A stretch of 64,000 nt of DNA. Source: NORP309 sp964352735 (GTDB taxonomy: Bacteria > Pseudomonadota > Gammaproteobacteria > Xanthomonadales > Marinicellaceae). Under the pieces are notes generated by a model. That model was not told the origin of the DNA and did no database searches. It saw nothing but the letters and a program-made list of their open reading frames with translations. Positions 8,080 to 18,315 of this stretch are shown one piece after another. The stretch covers positions 71,329 to 135,328 of the forward strand of contig CAYGTC010000004.1 of NCBI GenBank assembly GCA_964352735.1. The letters are read 5' to 3'. The position numbers and the translations under genes are program-made. Position 1 is the stretch's first letter; every line of letters begins with the position of its first letter.

Positions 8080-9760
8080 ATCATCTTATAAAATTTACAC
8101 CATTGGTCTTATCATGGTTTTAATCATTGGCAGCGGTTGTCAACAGTCAGAACAAGTTGAACAAACGGTAACTCCTGTTTCATCTGATACCATTGTTGCC
8201 AGCTATGGTAAAGAAAGTTTGAGGGTTGATGATCTAGAGAATTATATCGTAAATTTGCCCGCGGACAAGCGTTGGTCCAACAGTGATCCAACTCAATGGT
8301 TAAAAAACACCATTGGTCAGAATGTAGTAGAGAAGAAGCTTTTGGCTGAGGCTTTATTGATTGGAGCACAGCATGAACCGAAATTTGTCAATATCATGCG
8401 TAACTTATCTAGGAATGCCTATGTTCAACAATACTTGAGTGCTTCTATTCAGGAACAACAAGGTTTCACTGAAAGTGATTTGAAAGCCTACTATGATGAG
8501 CACCGTGATGAATACAATTTACCTGAGAAACGTTTGGTTTATCACATCTTCAAAAACAATAAACACAGTGATGCACAACAACAACTCAAGCAATTAAAAG
8601 ACAGGTACGATCAAGGTGAGAATTTCATGCTGTTGGCACAACAGCACTCAGATTCTGAGACCAGGCGCAATCAGGGGCGACTGGGCTTATTAAAAAGAGG
8701 AGACATGTCAGCAGATTTTGATGCCATTGTCTTTTCACTTGAGTTGAATCAAACCAGTGATGTGGTTAAAACTGCCACTGGGTTCCATATGTTTTTAGTG
8801 ACTGATATTCTACCAGCAAAATCTTATGATTTTGAACAAGTTAAAAACCAAATTATCAATGAATTGACGCCCCAGTTGGGTATTGAGTTTTTAAAGGAAA
8901 AAGCTTTATCATTAAATGAGGAAGAAGCATTTTTTGTGGTCAGTAAAGATGAATTGGTTGCAATGAATAATCAAAGACAAAACCGTTCTCATCTGCTGAA
9001 AGTTGGAGAATACCAATTGCCTTATAATCAAATGTTACATGAGCTCAATGAGTTAAAAAAAAGCACCAGAATGACAATAGATATAGATAAGCAAATGCAG
9101 TACGTCCAAACAGTTGCTTACAGCGAAATTATCTATCAGCACATGTTAGATAACAAGGTTGATTTATTGCAATCAGATTTGTTGAAAAATAAAGAGGAAA
9201 AACTACTGGTTGAGCACTATCTTGAGGTGAAAATGGTCAGTTATTTGAATAATCATCCTGATGTTGTTCAACAGTATTATGATAAAAACCGCATGCGTTT
9301 TGCGACGCCAGTCAGAGTAAAACTACAACGCTTGGTGGTACCTAAGGTTGATCAATTGGATATTATGCCTGAGCTCGAATCAGTTATTGAATCTTTAGAA
9401 AAAGGCGATGTATCAATGCAAGATTTAGCGAACCAATACCATGGCAAAGTACAAAATTTGGCTTGGAGAAAAGCAGATCAATTGGCTGCCATTGACAAAC
9501 AAATACTTAATTACGCTTTCTTGTTGAAAGTAGGTGAGTATTCACCACCATACACAAATGCTCAGTTTTATTCCATTCTACATTTACTTGATCGGAAAGA
9601 ATCACAAGAGCAAGAGCTTATTCAAGTCAGAACAGAGGTTATCAGAGACTACGTCGCTAATAATGCTGCACAATTATACAGCCAAATCAGTCAAGATCTG
9701 TTGAAGGATTTACAGTTCAATGAACAAGGCATTAAGGATTTTATCAATAATAGAGGTTAA
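8072..9760 (+). CDS. PpiC-type (parvulin-like) peptidylprolyl isomerase lipoprotein (cassette A, first copy)
   Basis: 562 residues from ATG 8072, chosen over the upstream TTG at 8042 because it gives a standard lipoprotein signal (KIYTIGLIMVLIIGSGC) and the common ATGAATAA overlap with the previous stop. An N-terminal helical SurA-like region (DLENYIVNLP) is followed by a parvulin domain at about 140-250: VYHIFKNN, HSDSETRRNQGRLGLL, FDAIVFSLELNQTSDVVKTATGFH. A long C-terminal helical region contains a second PPIase-like stretch from about 400. It is probably an outer-membrane-facing or periplasmic chaperone. Its position right after the sulfatase-like gene, repeated in cassette B, suggests that it folds or presents a product of the cassette. 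Confidence 0.82.
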   Translation: MNKSSYKIYTIGLIMVLIIGSGCQQSEQVEQTVTPVSSDTIVASYGKESLRVDDLENYIVNLPADKRWSNSDPTQWLKNTIGQNVVEKKLLAEALLIGAQHEPKFVNIMRNLSRNAYVQQYLSASIQEQQGFTESDLKAYYDEHRDEYNLPEKRLVYHIFKNNKHSDAQQQLKQLKDRYDQGENFMLLAQQHSDSETRRNQGRLGLLKRGDMSADFDAIVFSLELNQTSDVVKTATGFHMFLVTDILPAKSYDFEQVKNQIINELTPQLGIEFLKEKALSLNEEEAFFVVSKDELVAMNNQRQNRSHLLKVGEYQLPYNQMLHELNELKKSTRMTIDIDKQMQYVQTVAYSEIIYQHMLDNKVDLLQSDLLKNKEEKLLVEHYLEVKMVSYLNNHPDVVQQYYDKNRMRFATPVRVKLQRLVVPKVDQLDIMPELESVIESLEKGDVSMQDLANQYHGKVQNLAWRKADQLAAIDKQILNYAFLLKVGEYSPPYTNAQFYSILHLLDRKESQEQELIQVRTEVIRDYVANNAAQLYSQISQDLLKDLQFNEQGIKDFINNRG

Positions 9761-9793
9761 TTGCTTTTTTTACTACCAAAGGACATAGTTAAA

Positions 9794-11401
9794 TCAATCA
9801 TTAATAACCATGTCATCAATGATTGATTGAGTGATGTCATTTTGTAAAGATTTGGCAGCTTTATTGCCTAAAGTGTTGTGAATGCTTTTTTGCGCTTCTT
9901 CATAAGTCATGGCTTTAGCTTCAATCACTTCATCAAGACGAAGTATCCAAACGATGCCTCTTTCTTCACTTGCAACAGGCAAGCTGATGTCACCTTTTTG
10001 CATGGTTTTGATTTGTCGAGACACCTCAATGCCAAAAACTTGAGGAATATCTACAGCGCTGAGTGAGATTGAATAACCCTCAGGGTATTTTTTGTTCAGG
10101 AATGAATATTGTGCAAAAGCCTGTTTAAAAGTGATTTTTTTGTGCGCGATGTCATACCACAATTGATAAGTGTGTTGATGACTGGTGACTTTATTTTGAG
10201 GATCAAGTTTTAAGGCGATTGCTGAAATACTGAACCGAGGTTTATGAATGTAGTTTTTATGATGGGCCTCAAAATAGTTGCGTTCATCAGTTTCAGTGGG
10301 AATTTTCAATTGTTCACCAATCATTAGGGCCATAACTTCAGAGGCTATGTGCTGTTGTAATAAATAACGGCTTTTTTCCTCCAATTGTTTTTGAGCAGTT
10401 GGATTTAATTGGCGGTAAAAAGCCGCATAAAGAAAATGGTTATTGATGCTGTTTTCTATGGTCTTTTTTGCGAAGTCAGACAATTCCTTCTGGCCTTTTT
10501 TGCCATTTAAAAGCCACAATAATTGCTGATTGCTTAATTCTGCATTATTTGATTTGGCAGCGACCATCTGCCCTTGGGCATTTGTGATGGCACCCCAGTC
10601 TATATTTATATGCGCGTTATTGATGGTTAGCTGTTTTTTCTTTTCAAAAGCTTGATGAACAGCATGATTGGTTAACGTGTTAATTACCCTTTCAGATATT
10701 TGTTGGTCTGTTTGCTTGTGTGGCAAGACGATGCGTTCGCAATAAAAGATCAAGACACCTTGTTTTCCAATGATGACATCGGAGGTTTGATTGGGTTTCA
10801 TATTCATGACGATGTCATTAATGGTAGGTGGAAACTTACCATGTGCAATATTCCCGATCAAGCCAGATTGTAATCGGCTTTGTGATTCAGATTCAGCGAC
10901 AGCGAATTTTTTAAAGCTGTCCAGATCTGAAATTTGATCATGAATCTGCTGCATTTTTTGATTGATGTTTCTGATCTCTTTTGCAGTGGCATTAAGCGGG
11001 TAGTTTTTAAAGATTTGATAGAGCCTAACTTTGGCTTTTTTGTTGTGCTGCCTTTGCATGAGCATAGCGGTGTTGTCGTCCACTTGTTGCTGGTCAAGTT
11101 TGACTGTGGCTCGAATGGAACGCTTGATAAAAGGCTCTGATTGACTATTTCTACTGTTGTTGTGCAAAAAAATCATTTTATCAAGTTGGCTCTTTTCAAT
11201 GAGTGCTTGTTGTGAAACTAAATGGTGTTCAACAGCAAAGGCATCTTTTTGTTCAGTGGCTCCTTGCAATTGAATCAAAGGCCTGTGTTTTAGCCATGTT
11301 TGCATCTGGTTTTCATTGACGAAAAAATGCTGAGGTTTATTGTGTTGTTGACAAGCGTGTAAAAAAATCAGTGTAAAGGCACAAAAATATATTTTCTTCA
11401 T
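9794..11401 (-). CDS. PpiC-like lipoprotein (cassette A, second copy)
   Basis: 535 residues. Lipoprotein signal MKKIYFCAFTLIFLHAC with a lipobox at LHAC. A parvulin-like middle part, about 130-215, shows YQIFKNYP, SESQSRLQSGLIGNI and KPNQTSDVIIGKQGVLIFYCE, matching the layout of the gene at 8072. A second PPIase-like C-terminal segment (about 375-480, ISAIALKLDPQ ... SLPVASEERGIVWILRLD) follows. It converges on the 8072 gene with only 33 bases between stops. Its ATGA start overlaps the stop of the upstream spermidine-synthase-like gene, so it is the last gene of a five-gene minus-strand operon. The parvulin core is diverged; isomerase activity is not certain. Confidence 0.78.
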   Translation of the reverse strand: MKKIYFCAFTLIFLHACQQHNKPQHFFVNENQMQTWLKHRPLIQLQGATEQKDAFAVEHHLVSQQALIEKSQLDKMIFLHNNSRNSQSEPFIKRSIRATVKLDQQQVDDNTAMLMQRQHNKKAKVRLYQIFKNYPLNATAKEIRNINQKMQQIHDQISDLDSFKKFAVAESESQSRLQSGLIGNIAHGKFPPTINDIVMNMKPNQTSDVIIGKQGVLIFYCERIVLPHKQTDQQISERVINTLTNHAVHQAFEKKKQLTINNAHINIDWGAITNAQGQMVAAKSNNAELSNQQLLWLLNGKKGQKELSDFAKKTIENSINNHFLYAAFYRQLNPTAQKQLEEKSRYLLQQHIASEVMALMIGEQLKIPTETDERNYFEAHHKNYIHKPRFSISAIALKLDPQNKVTSHQHTYQLWYDIAHKKITFKQAFAQYSFLNKKYPEGYSISLSAVDIPQVFGIEVSRQIKTMQKGDISLPVASEERGIVWILRLDEVIEAKAMTYEEAQKSIHNTLGNKAAKSLQNDITQSIIDDMVIND

Positions 11402-14400
11402 TTGTTTTTCAGCGTGTTAATTTTTTCAATAAATGTTTCATCATAAAGCCCTTGTTGTTGCGCAACAGCAATGGTCTGTGAAATCAATTTGTTAATGACA
11501 GCTGCGCCTCTGCGATTGTTGGATGGGGGCAACATGGCTTTTAATTCATAAAGTGTAGCAATAGCGGTGTCAACTCTTTTCATTTCATTGGCCAATGTGA
11601 CTTTTTCAATCAATTGATTTGAGTTTTTTAATAGCGTTAGTTGTTCATCTATCATTATCATGGCTTGTTCTTTATGGTGAAAGTCTTGACTTTTTAAGCG
11701 CCACTGGATTCTCAAAGAATTGGCCAGCTCAAATGCAGGGTGGGTGTCATCGATACGAGCTAATGTCTTTTCCATGTTCTGTATTTTATTCCATTTGCGC
11801 AATTGCAATAATCGTGAGGCATCCATTAACTCATTGGCAATAGGAATGTTTGTGATGATCTTTTGTAACACAGGACGCTTGTTGTTGAGTAAAGGCTTTA
11901 TTTGACTGGTCATCAAATAATAGGTTAATTCTTCAATGGCTGATTGATGTTTATTGGCGTCTTGAGTGAATAACTGTGTCAAATACTTGAGTAACTTAGC
12001 TTGAGTTTTTGCACGTAATTGGGGTTTTTGTTGGGCATCTTGGATCATCAATAGTGCAGTTTGCTTAATGATTGGATCATCGATATATGAGAGTAAATAT
12101 TTTAATCGATGAAAAGCGTGTTCTTTTATCAATCGTCTGATGGTACTAAAACTGTTGTTTTTAATTTTTGTAATTAATGGATCGTAATCAATCAATATTT
12201 GATTAAACAAGGGTTTATTTAAGGAGCTTTTTATGATTTTTGGTGAGCGCAATTTCAACACATTGAAATAATCAGTACTTAATAGAGCATTATCGGCGAA
12301 AATTTTGCTATCTTGTGCATTTAAGCGCCTGCTCATATTGAGGTGTGCTAAGTTGCGGGTACCCAATGTTTGCCACTTTTTTTGATTTTCAGGTTGATTG
12401 AAGTATTCTGTATTTAAATTGATTGGTTGATCTGAAGAAACAAAAATCAACCCTCCTGTTGACAGTGGTTGAAACAATTCGACATGTTGAAATTCTGCAT
12501 TCAATGTGGCCAATAAAGACTTTAATAAGGCTTCGTCAATAAACCGCATGCCTATCCATTGTACGAATACTCCATCATTATTTAAGCGGCTTTTGACAGT
12601 GGCAAAGAATTCACGAGTGTATAAATTTGATGCCCCTGCTGTCCATGGATGAGAGGGTTGGGAAACCACTATGTCAAAGGCCTGTGTACTGTTTCTGATG
12701 GCGTTTCTGGCATCATTAACATGCAGTTTTAATCTGGGGTCAGACAGTGGGTCGATGCCACGCCATTTTGATAAAGAACGGTTGGCATTGACGACTTCTT
12801 GCTCCAGTTCAACTACGTCAATATTTTTAATGGATTCCGGCACGGCTTTGAGTGTTATTCCTGCGCCCAAACCAATGATCAACATGTCCTTGGCATGTGG
12901 ATTAACCACTGTTGGTAACATGGATAACCAATGTGCCAAGAAATATTGTCCATCTCGCTTGCCTGCCATTTCAATAGAAGATTCAGGTAGGCCGTTGGTC
13001 AATAATCGCATTTCTGACCCTTGATCCATCAGAATGACTGTGGTGCTTTCCCCAATGCCCATATAGTGGAGTTTGCCCGTTTGTGATTTTTTACCGAGCG
13101 TTGAATAACTCAGAAGTTTGATGGGCTCTTGTAATGGAACCAGCCATATTAAAAGGATGCCGGCCATTAATATTGGTGTGATTTTCAACTGGCTTTTTGA
13201 CATTATGACTGTTGAAATGGCTAAAACTATACTGATGCTTGCTAATATTTTGGTGCTGATCACAAAGCCATAGTGAGACAATAAATAAAAGCCCATTAAT
13301 AAAGATCCAATGATTGCACCCACAGTATTCCAACTGTATACACGGGCTGAAACTTCACCTGAGTTGTGATTTTCTGTTGCCAAAATATTGATGGCCAATG
13401 GGAAAGTCATGCCAATGAATAATGCACCTGGTAATAAGGTTGCCAATCCAATGATGATGGCTTCGTTTATAAAAGACCAACTTCCATAATGTCCTTTCAT
13501 GTCAAAGTCAGTCAGATCATTGGCAAAAAAGAAGCTGATAAAAAAGCACAAGGCAATGGCCAATTGTACAAAACAAAAGCTTGTTGTGGCTCTGAATTTT
13601 TTACTCAGTGAGCTGCCCAAAAATGCACCCAATGCTAAAGCCAATAAAAACACAAACAACATGACTCCAAATGAATAAATGCTGCTGCCTAACATATGGC
13701 TGAGTAAGCGAGTCCAAAGAATTTCATAGGCAAAAGACACGGCACCTGATACCAGTATAATGGGTAAGATCCAATGTATGGATTTTTGAGTTGTTGATTG
13801 ATTATCTTGAGTCAGTGCAGTATTGGAACGGGTTTCTGTATTGCGTCTAAAATACAGAACACCAACGATGAAAATGATAACATTGATGACAACTGCTGTG
13901 TAAGTCGTCATGCCCAAACCATAGTTTGGCAGTAATAAAAATGCGCTGATCAATGCACCCATGCAAGCGCCAAAAGTATTGGTGGCGTATAATCGACCAA
14001 TTTTCTTGCCAAAGTTGTCGCCTCTTTGAACAGCAAAGTCAGATAAAAGTGGCAGCGTTGCGCCCATAAGTGTGGTGGGTATTAACAATACTGCAAATGA
14101 ACCAAGTACATACATGATGGCATTGTGTGCACTCATACTGCTGAGTTGAGGGGTTGTGTAAAAAAAACTGTACACATGAGCAATAAACTGTAAAAAATAG
14201 GGTACGCATAATGCTGAGACAGCAATGGCCAATTCCAGTATGGCATACAGCCGTACGGGATTCTTGACACGCTGGATCATGCGACCAATATAACTGGCAC
14301 CCAATGCTAACCCTCCCATATAGGATGCCAAAACAGCAGCAATGGCCAGTTCAGTACTGCCAAATATCAATGACAATTGTTGTGACCAGGCTGACTGGTA

Positions 14401-14475
14401 TATCAGGCCAGAGAAACCTGAAAGGAAGAATAATGTCAGCAGTATCCCTGTATCTAAATAATGTTTTTTTTGCAT
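11398..14475 (-). CDS. MFS-type membrane protein fused to spermidine-synthase-like domain
   Basis: 1025 residues. The N-terminal half (about 1-450) has many transmembrane helices, beginning with LSGFSGLIYQSAWSQQL, typical of fused MFS/spermidine synthases. Residues about 490-690 form the Rossmann aminopropyltransferase-like domain: LIIGLGAGITLKAVP, DVVELEQEVV, VNDARNAIR. The spermidine-synthase D-[ST]-x-D-P segment reads VSQPSHPW, so the usual catalytic acid is missing and polyamine synthesis is doubtful. The last 300 residues are helical and may be TPR-like. It lies 1 base after the VCBS lipoprotein gene and overlaps the PpiC-like gene by 4 bases. Cassette B has no copy. Role unknown; a sensor, transporter or transferase for a modified substrate is possible. 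Confidence 0.82.
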   Translation of the reverse strand: MQKKHYLDTGILLTLFFLSGFSGLIYQSAWSQQLSLIFGSTELAIAAVLASYMGGLALGASYIGRMIQRVKNPVRLYAILELAIAVSALCVPYFLQFIAHVYSFFYTTPQLSSMSAHNAIMYVLGSFAVLLIPTTLMGATLPLLSDFAVQRGDNFGKKIGRLYATNTFGACMGALISAFLLLPNYGLGMTTYTAVVINVIIFIVGVLYFRRNTETRSNTALTQDNQSTTQKSIHWILPIILVSGAVSFAYEILWTRLLSHMLGSSIYSFGVMLFVFLLALALGAFLGSSLSKKFRATTSFCFVQLAIALCFFISFFFANDLTDFDMKGHYGSWSFINEAIIIGLATLLPGALFIGMTFPLAINILATENHNSGEVSARVYSWNTVGAIIGSLLMGFYLLSHYGFVISTKILASISIVLAISTVIMSKSQLKITPILMAGILLIWLVPLQEPIKLLSYSTLGKKSQTGKLHYMGIGESTTVILMDQGSEMRLLTNGLPESSIEMAGKRDGQYFLAHWLSMLPTVVNPHAKDMLIIGLGAGITLKAVPESIKNIDVVELEQEVVNANRSLSKWRGIDPLSDPRLKLHVNDARNAIRNSTQAFDIVVSQPSHPWTAGASNLYTREFFATVKSRLNNDGVFVQWIGMRFIDEALLKSLLATLNAEFQHVELFQPLSTGGLIFVSSDQPINLNTEYFNQPENQKKWQTLGTRNLAHLNMSRRLNAQDSKIFADNALLSTDYFNVLKLRSPKIIKSSLNKPLFNQILIDYDPLITKIKNNSFSTIRRLIKEHAFHRLKYLLSYIDDPIIKQTALLMIQDAQQKPQLRAKTQAKLLKYLTQLFTQDANKHQSAIEELTYYLMTSQIKPLLNNKRPVLQKIITNIPIANELMDASRLLQLRKWNKIQNMEKTLARIDDTHPAFELANSLRIQWRLKSQDFHHKEQAMIMIDEQLTLLKNSNQLIEKVTLANEMKRVDTAIATLYELKAMLPPSNNRRGAAVINKLISQTIAVAQQQGLYDETFIEKINTLKNK

Positions 14476-14476
14476 A

Positions 14477-16735
14477 TCAATGATTTATATTTTTAGTCAA
14501 AGAATTTTGACCCTCGATAATGGTGATTTTTTGGTTGACATCAATGTCAGAAAATTGTGATTTTTCGCCACTTGGCCAATTGATGATGAGCTGATCAATA
14601 GATTCAGCCTGATTTAAACCAATTTCCAGTTGCAAACTATTGGCACCAAAGCTTCCACCGGAGGAAACATGGCGGTGGACAGTGCGTTGTATGTTATTGT
14701 CCTTTATGTTTATAGTAACACGACTACCAATGGCACTTCGACTCGATTGTGTGCCTTGTAGTTGAATGGTTATCCAGTTGTTGCCAAAACCAGGGTTTTC
14801 GAAAAAGGCATTTTGAAAGACATCGCTGCTGTATACACCACCCATTACAGCATATATGTCTTGATCGCCGTCATTGTCCATATCAGTAAATGAAATGCCG
14901 TGGCCTTTTTGTAAGTGGCCAGTTACCGTGGTGTGGGTAACATCAATAAAAGATTGTCCCTGATCATTGAGAAACATTCGATTCGGGATGATGCTCCTGA
15001 AATCTGGTGAGCCTGTACCAATGTACATATCTAGATAACCATCGTTGTTGAGGTCTCCGAAATTAGCGCCCATGGCAAGCAACGGTTGTTGTAACCCCTG
15101 TTGTTTGGTCACGTCGGCAAAGGTGCCATTGCCAAGATTGCGGTATAAACGAGGATAGTTTTTTGGGGTTTTTCCATTCAGATAATGGTCAATTATTGAA
15201 AAAGCCTGTGATTCATTAAATGATTTGGATGGTTCACTGCTGTAGGCATCTGCTGAAAAGTCAGCAACAAAAATATCCAACCAACCATCGTTATCAAAAT
15301 CCCAGAACCAGGTAGGAAAACTGTACAGTGGTTCTTGAACCCCTGCTTGTTTGGCAACATCAACAAACTGGATATTGTCGGGCTTTGATATGTTTTTCAT
15401 CAGTTGATTGGTGTAATTCATACGAGAAATATACAAATCTATTTTTCCATCATTGTTATAATCTCCCCAAGTGGCACCTTTGACAAAGCCTTTTGTGTTA
15501 AGACCTGCCTGTTCAGCTATATTAATAAAAGTGCCATCGCCTTGATTGTGGTAGAGTTCACCAGGATGTGGTATGTTAGGTAAAGACTCATTACCAATGA
15601 ATAAGTCCAGCCAACCATCATTGTCTACATCTGCCCATGCAGCAGTTTGGGTGGGATGAAAGCTTAACATTCCAGATGATTCCGTAACATCGGTAAAAGT
15701 ACCATCACCATTGTTGCGCAATAGTGAATTGGGGTGTCGACCAGACCTGAGCAACCATGCGCCTCTCAGAACCAAAACATCAATGTCTCCGTCATTGTCA
15801 TAGTCGGCTTGGACCATATTGAGGCCACCACTGATACCTGTGATATTGGCTTGTTCAGTACTGTCAATAAATTGACCGTTGTGATCATTCAGCAATAATC
15901 GTAATTGACTACTCAGATTCCACCCCGAAGTCAAAATATCCATATAACCATCATTATTAAAGTCTTCTGCAACAACGCTACCGGCAAGATCAATTAAATT
16001 ACTGCCATTATTTGGTGCAATGTTTTTGAATTTCTTTAATACCGTTTTTGATTCAAATAATGACATCGGAATCAACCACTCAGGTTTAATACCATCTGGA
16101 TGAAGGCCAATGGTTTGTGCAGCCAGATTATACAGCCATTTACTCACCAGATCATTGGGGTCTTGTTGCAACAATAGCTGGTATTGTTGCATGGCTTGTT
16201 GTGAACCTTGTTGATTCAGATGGACAGCAGCTGGACTGATCGGAAAAATACAACTGTCATTGCCATGAAGCATGATGCAATTGCTCTGTTCCCCAACCCT
16301 CAACAGTGCAATGGCTAACAATCTTCGGGTTTTTTGCTCATCATCGGCTGTATATCGTTGTGCATTGAGCTCTATAAAATTCAATATTTTTTGGAATAAA
16401 TCAACGGCATCCATGGAGTTTCCTGCTCGTAACCTTTCGTTGCCAAGTTTCAACATATGGTTGATGTTTTCATGGCTGATTGAGATTGGAGCAGAGGGCT
16501 CCATAAAAGCCAGTCTTTCGACGTTCATAAAACTGTTAGTCATTGGATTGGCCATGGCGGCGATATTTTGTAATCTGCTCACCATTGTTTCATGCTCATT
16601 TTTGTGCTGTTGATCAACGGCCGCTTCAGTCGATTGTGTTTGTATTTTGTGCTGTTGATTGTCATCACAACTCAGAATAAACATCAGTAAACATGTGATG
16701 AAAAAAGAGTGCTTGATTAATAATGTATTATTCAT
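14477..16735 (-). CDS. FG-GAP/VCBS and ASPIC/UnbV lipoprotein with N-terminal helical domain (A1)
   Basis: 752 residues. Signal with lipobox ILSC (C23). A helical TPR-like N-terminal domain (about 45-215) contains a Cys/His motif, NCIMLHGNDSCIFP (C153, H157, C162), with H172 nearby. Then come repeated calcium-type DxDxDG loops (DFNNDGYMDIL, DYDNDGDIDVL, DVDNDGWLDLF, DYNNDGKIDLY and more), which predict a beta-propeller. It ends with an ASPIC/UnbV domain (NRSAIGSRV ... SSGGSFGANS ... NWPSGEKSQF). This is the CRTAC1-like architecture. Probably anchored in the outer membrane and binding a protein or glycan ligand. Its closest relative here is the gene at 29577 in cassette B. It is third in a five-gene operon, 2 bases after the TPR lipoprotein gene. 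Confidence 0.88.
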   Translation of the reverse strand: MNNTLLIKHSFFITCLLMFILSCDDNQQHKIQTQSTEAAVDQQHKNEHETMVSRLQNIAAMANPMTNSFMNVERLAFMEPSAPISISHENINHMLKLGNERLRAGNSMDAVDLFQKILNFIELNAQRYTADDEQKTRRLLAIALLRVGEQSNCIMLHGNDSCIFPISPAAVHLNQQGSQQAMQQYQLLLQQDPNDLVSKWLYNLAAQTIGLHPDGIKPEWLIPMSLFESKTVLKKFKNIAPNNGSNLIDLAGSVVAEDFNNDGYMDILTSGWNLSSQLRLLLNDHNGQFIDSTEQANITGISGGLNMVQADYDNDGDIDVLVLRGAWLLRSGRHPNSLLRNNGDGTFTDVTESSGMLSFHPTQTAAWADVDNDGWLDLFIGNESLPNIPHPGELYHNQGDGTFINIAEQAGLNTKGFVKGATWGDYNNDGKIDLYISRMNYTNQLMKNISKPDNIQFVDVAKQAGVQEPLYSFPTWFWDFDNDGWLDIFVADFSADAYSSEPSKSFNESQAFSIIDHYLNGKTPKNYPRLYRNLGNGTFADVTKQQGLQQPLLAMGANFGDLNNDGYLDMYIGTGSPDFRSIIPNRMFLNDQGQSFIDVTHTTVTGHLQKGHGISFTDMDNDGDQDIYAVMGGVYSSDVFQNAFFENPGFGNNWITIQLQGTQSSRSAIGSRVTINIKDNNIQRTVHRHVSSGGSFGANSLQLEIGLNQAESIDQLIINWPSGEKSQFSDIDVNQKITIIEGQNSLTKNINH

Positions 16736-16737
16736 GT

Positions 16738-18315
16738 TTATGATAAAGGTTCATCGTGTAACCATATGGAATCGGTTGTCTGTTTTTTTTGATAGGCATT
16801 TAATCGGTCAGCCACTCTATTTATTTCACTTTTTTTAGATGTATTTTTTTGAATGTCATCCCAGGCCTTTTGTTGATGCACAATGGCTTGAGAAAAGTCA
16901 CCTTGCCAAACAGCACACATGGCTTTTGTTTCATGTGCCATGACCGTTTGCTGTGATGCAATTTTTACCATGAGTGCATCAGGACAATGACCTTCACTTT
17001 GTGCCATGATGCGGGCTAACATATTGTTTTTGGTGTTTTGGTAAGGAGATTGCCTGTTTATATTTTGTAAAACAGTGATTGTTTCTACTTCAGAGTGATT
17101 GGTTTGTAACAGTGTTCGGGCCAATTTAAGTGGAGTAGATTCAATAATGCCTCCAAATTCTATGGCGTTATTATAGTGTTCAATGGCTGCCTTATATTGT
17201 TGTTGCTGGTGATATAAGTCGGCCAAGCGTATGGCATATTCACTGGATTGAGGGTTTAAAACAATGGCTTTTTGTAATTGTTCAATGGCAAGATCATTTT
17301 TGCCATTTGATTTATGGATTGTCGCCATCAATGCAAAAACTTTATCGTTTTGTAGATCAGTCAGGGGCTCAAGGGTGTTTTGTGCTTCGGTTTTATTGCC
17401 CATTTTGGCGTAAACTATAGCCATATTGTATTGAATGTTGATTCGTGATGGATCTGCTTGAGAGATTTTCTTGAGTAGATTTAAGGCTTGCAGATGATGA
17501 CCTTTTTTTGAAGCTTTTATGGCTTTTTTAATGGTCTTTTGTATGCCTCGATTCAAATCTGATACATTTTGCATGAGGGCATCATCAAAGGTGATGCTGG
17601 TGCGCAGATCGCTGTCATCTGGCGCCTTTAGAAAGTGTTGCTGTGCCAATTCTGCCTGACCATTTTTAGCGTAAATTTGTCCCAACTGATAATGGGCCTG
17701 GTAAGCTTGCGGTTGTTGTTGTAAAACCTTCTGAAAATAAGTGATGGCGGTGTCTTCATTGCCCAATTGTCTCTCAATCAAAGCCATGTGATACAAAGCC
17801 ATAGGTTGACTGGGGTGGTTTGTTAAAATGCGTTGGTTAAGCTTTTGTGCCTGTGCCAGCTGATTGGTTTGTAACAATACATCAACCTGCCAAATTTGCG
17901 CAGGTAAATGTGTGTGATTGATCGGGTGGTTGAAATATTTTAGGGCTTCATCAAAGTCGCCAATTTGTCGATAAACATGTGCCAGCAGATAATACCATTG
18001 GTGATTATTTGGTTGTTCAGCAATGGCATTGATATAACAGTCTTTGGCCTGATTCTCCATCAGGTAAGCGTGATAGGTTTTTCCAAGTTGTCCAATTGCC
18101 CAGCCCAGTTTACTTTTTTTGGTATTGTTTTTTTTGATCAGATTGATGTATTCGATTCTTTGTTGAAATTGTTTTTTTACTATTACATCAAACGATTGAT
18201 CATCAATATTCAATGGAATTGGCGGTAAGTTATGGTTCAATGCCGTATCCGTGTTTTCATTTGTAGAACAATTGACCAACATAAAAAAGATCAAAAAAAC
18301 CATTAAATATTTCAT
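16738..18315 (-). CDS. TPR-repeat lipoprotein (cassette A)
   Basis: 525 residues. Lipoprotein signal MKYLMVFLIFFMLVNC. The body is almost entirely TPRs, for example WYYLLAHVYRQIGDFDEALKY, ALYHMALIERQLGNEDTAI and YAIRLADLYHQQQQYKAAI. A protein-interaction scaffold in the periplasm or on the inner face of the outer membrane is the likely role. The start overlaps the stop of the upstream VCBS lipoprotein gene by 4 bases (ATGA), and the next VCBS gene follows after 2 bases, so TPR and propeller proteins are made together. Cassette B has no direct counterpart; the TPR lipoprotein at 41410 is the nearest in type. Confidence 0.85.
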   Translation of the reverse strand: MKYLMVFLIFFMLVNCSTNENTDTALNHNLPPIPLNIDDQSFDVIVKKQFQQRIEYINLIKKNNTKKSKLGWAIGQLGKTYHAYLMENQAKDCYINAIAEQPNNHQWYYLLAHVYRQIGDFDEALKYFNHPINHTHLPAQIWQVDVLLQTNQLAQAQKLNQRILTNHPSQPMALYHMALIERQLGNEDTAITYFQKVLQQQPQAYQAHYQLGQIYAKNGQAELAQQHFLKAPDDSDLRTSITFDDALMQNVSDLNRGIQKTIKKAIKASKKGHHLQALNLLKKISQADPSRINIQYNMAIVYAKMGNKTEAQNTLEPLTDLQNDKVFALMATIHKSNGKNDLAIEQLQKAIVLNPQSSEYAIRLADLYHQQQQYKAAIEHYNNAIEFGGIIESTPLKLARTLLQTNHSEVETITVLQNINRQSPYQNTKNNMLARIMAQSEGHCPDALMVKIASQQTVMAHETKAMCAVWQGDFSQAIVHQQKAWDDIQKNTSKKSEINRVADRLNAYQKKQTTDSIWLHDEPLS

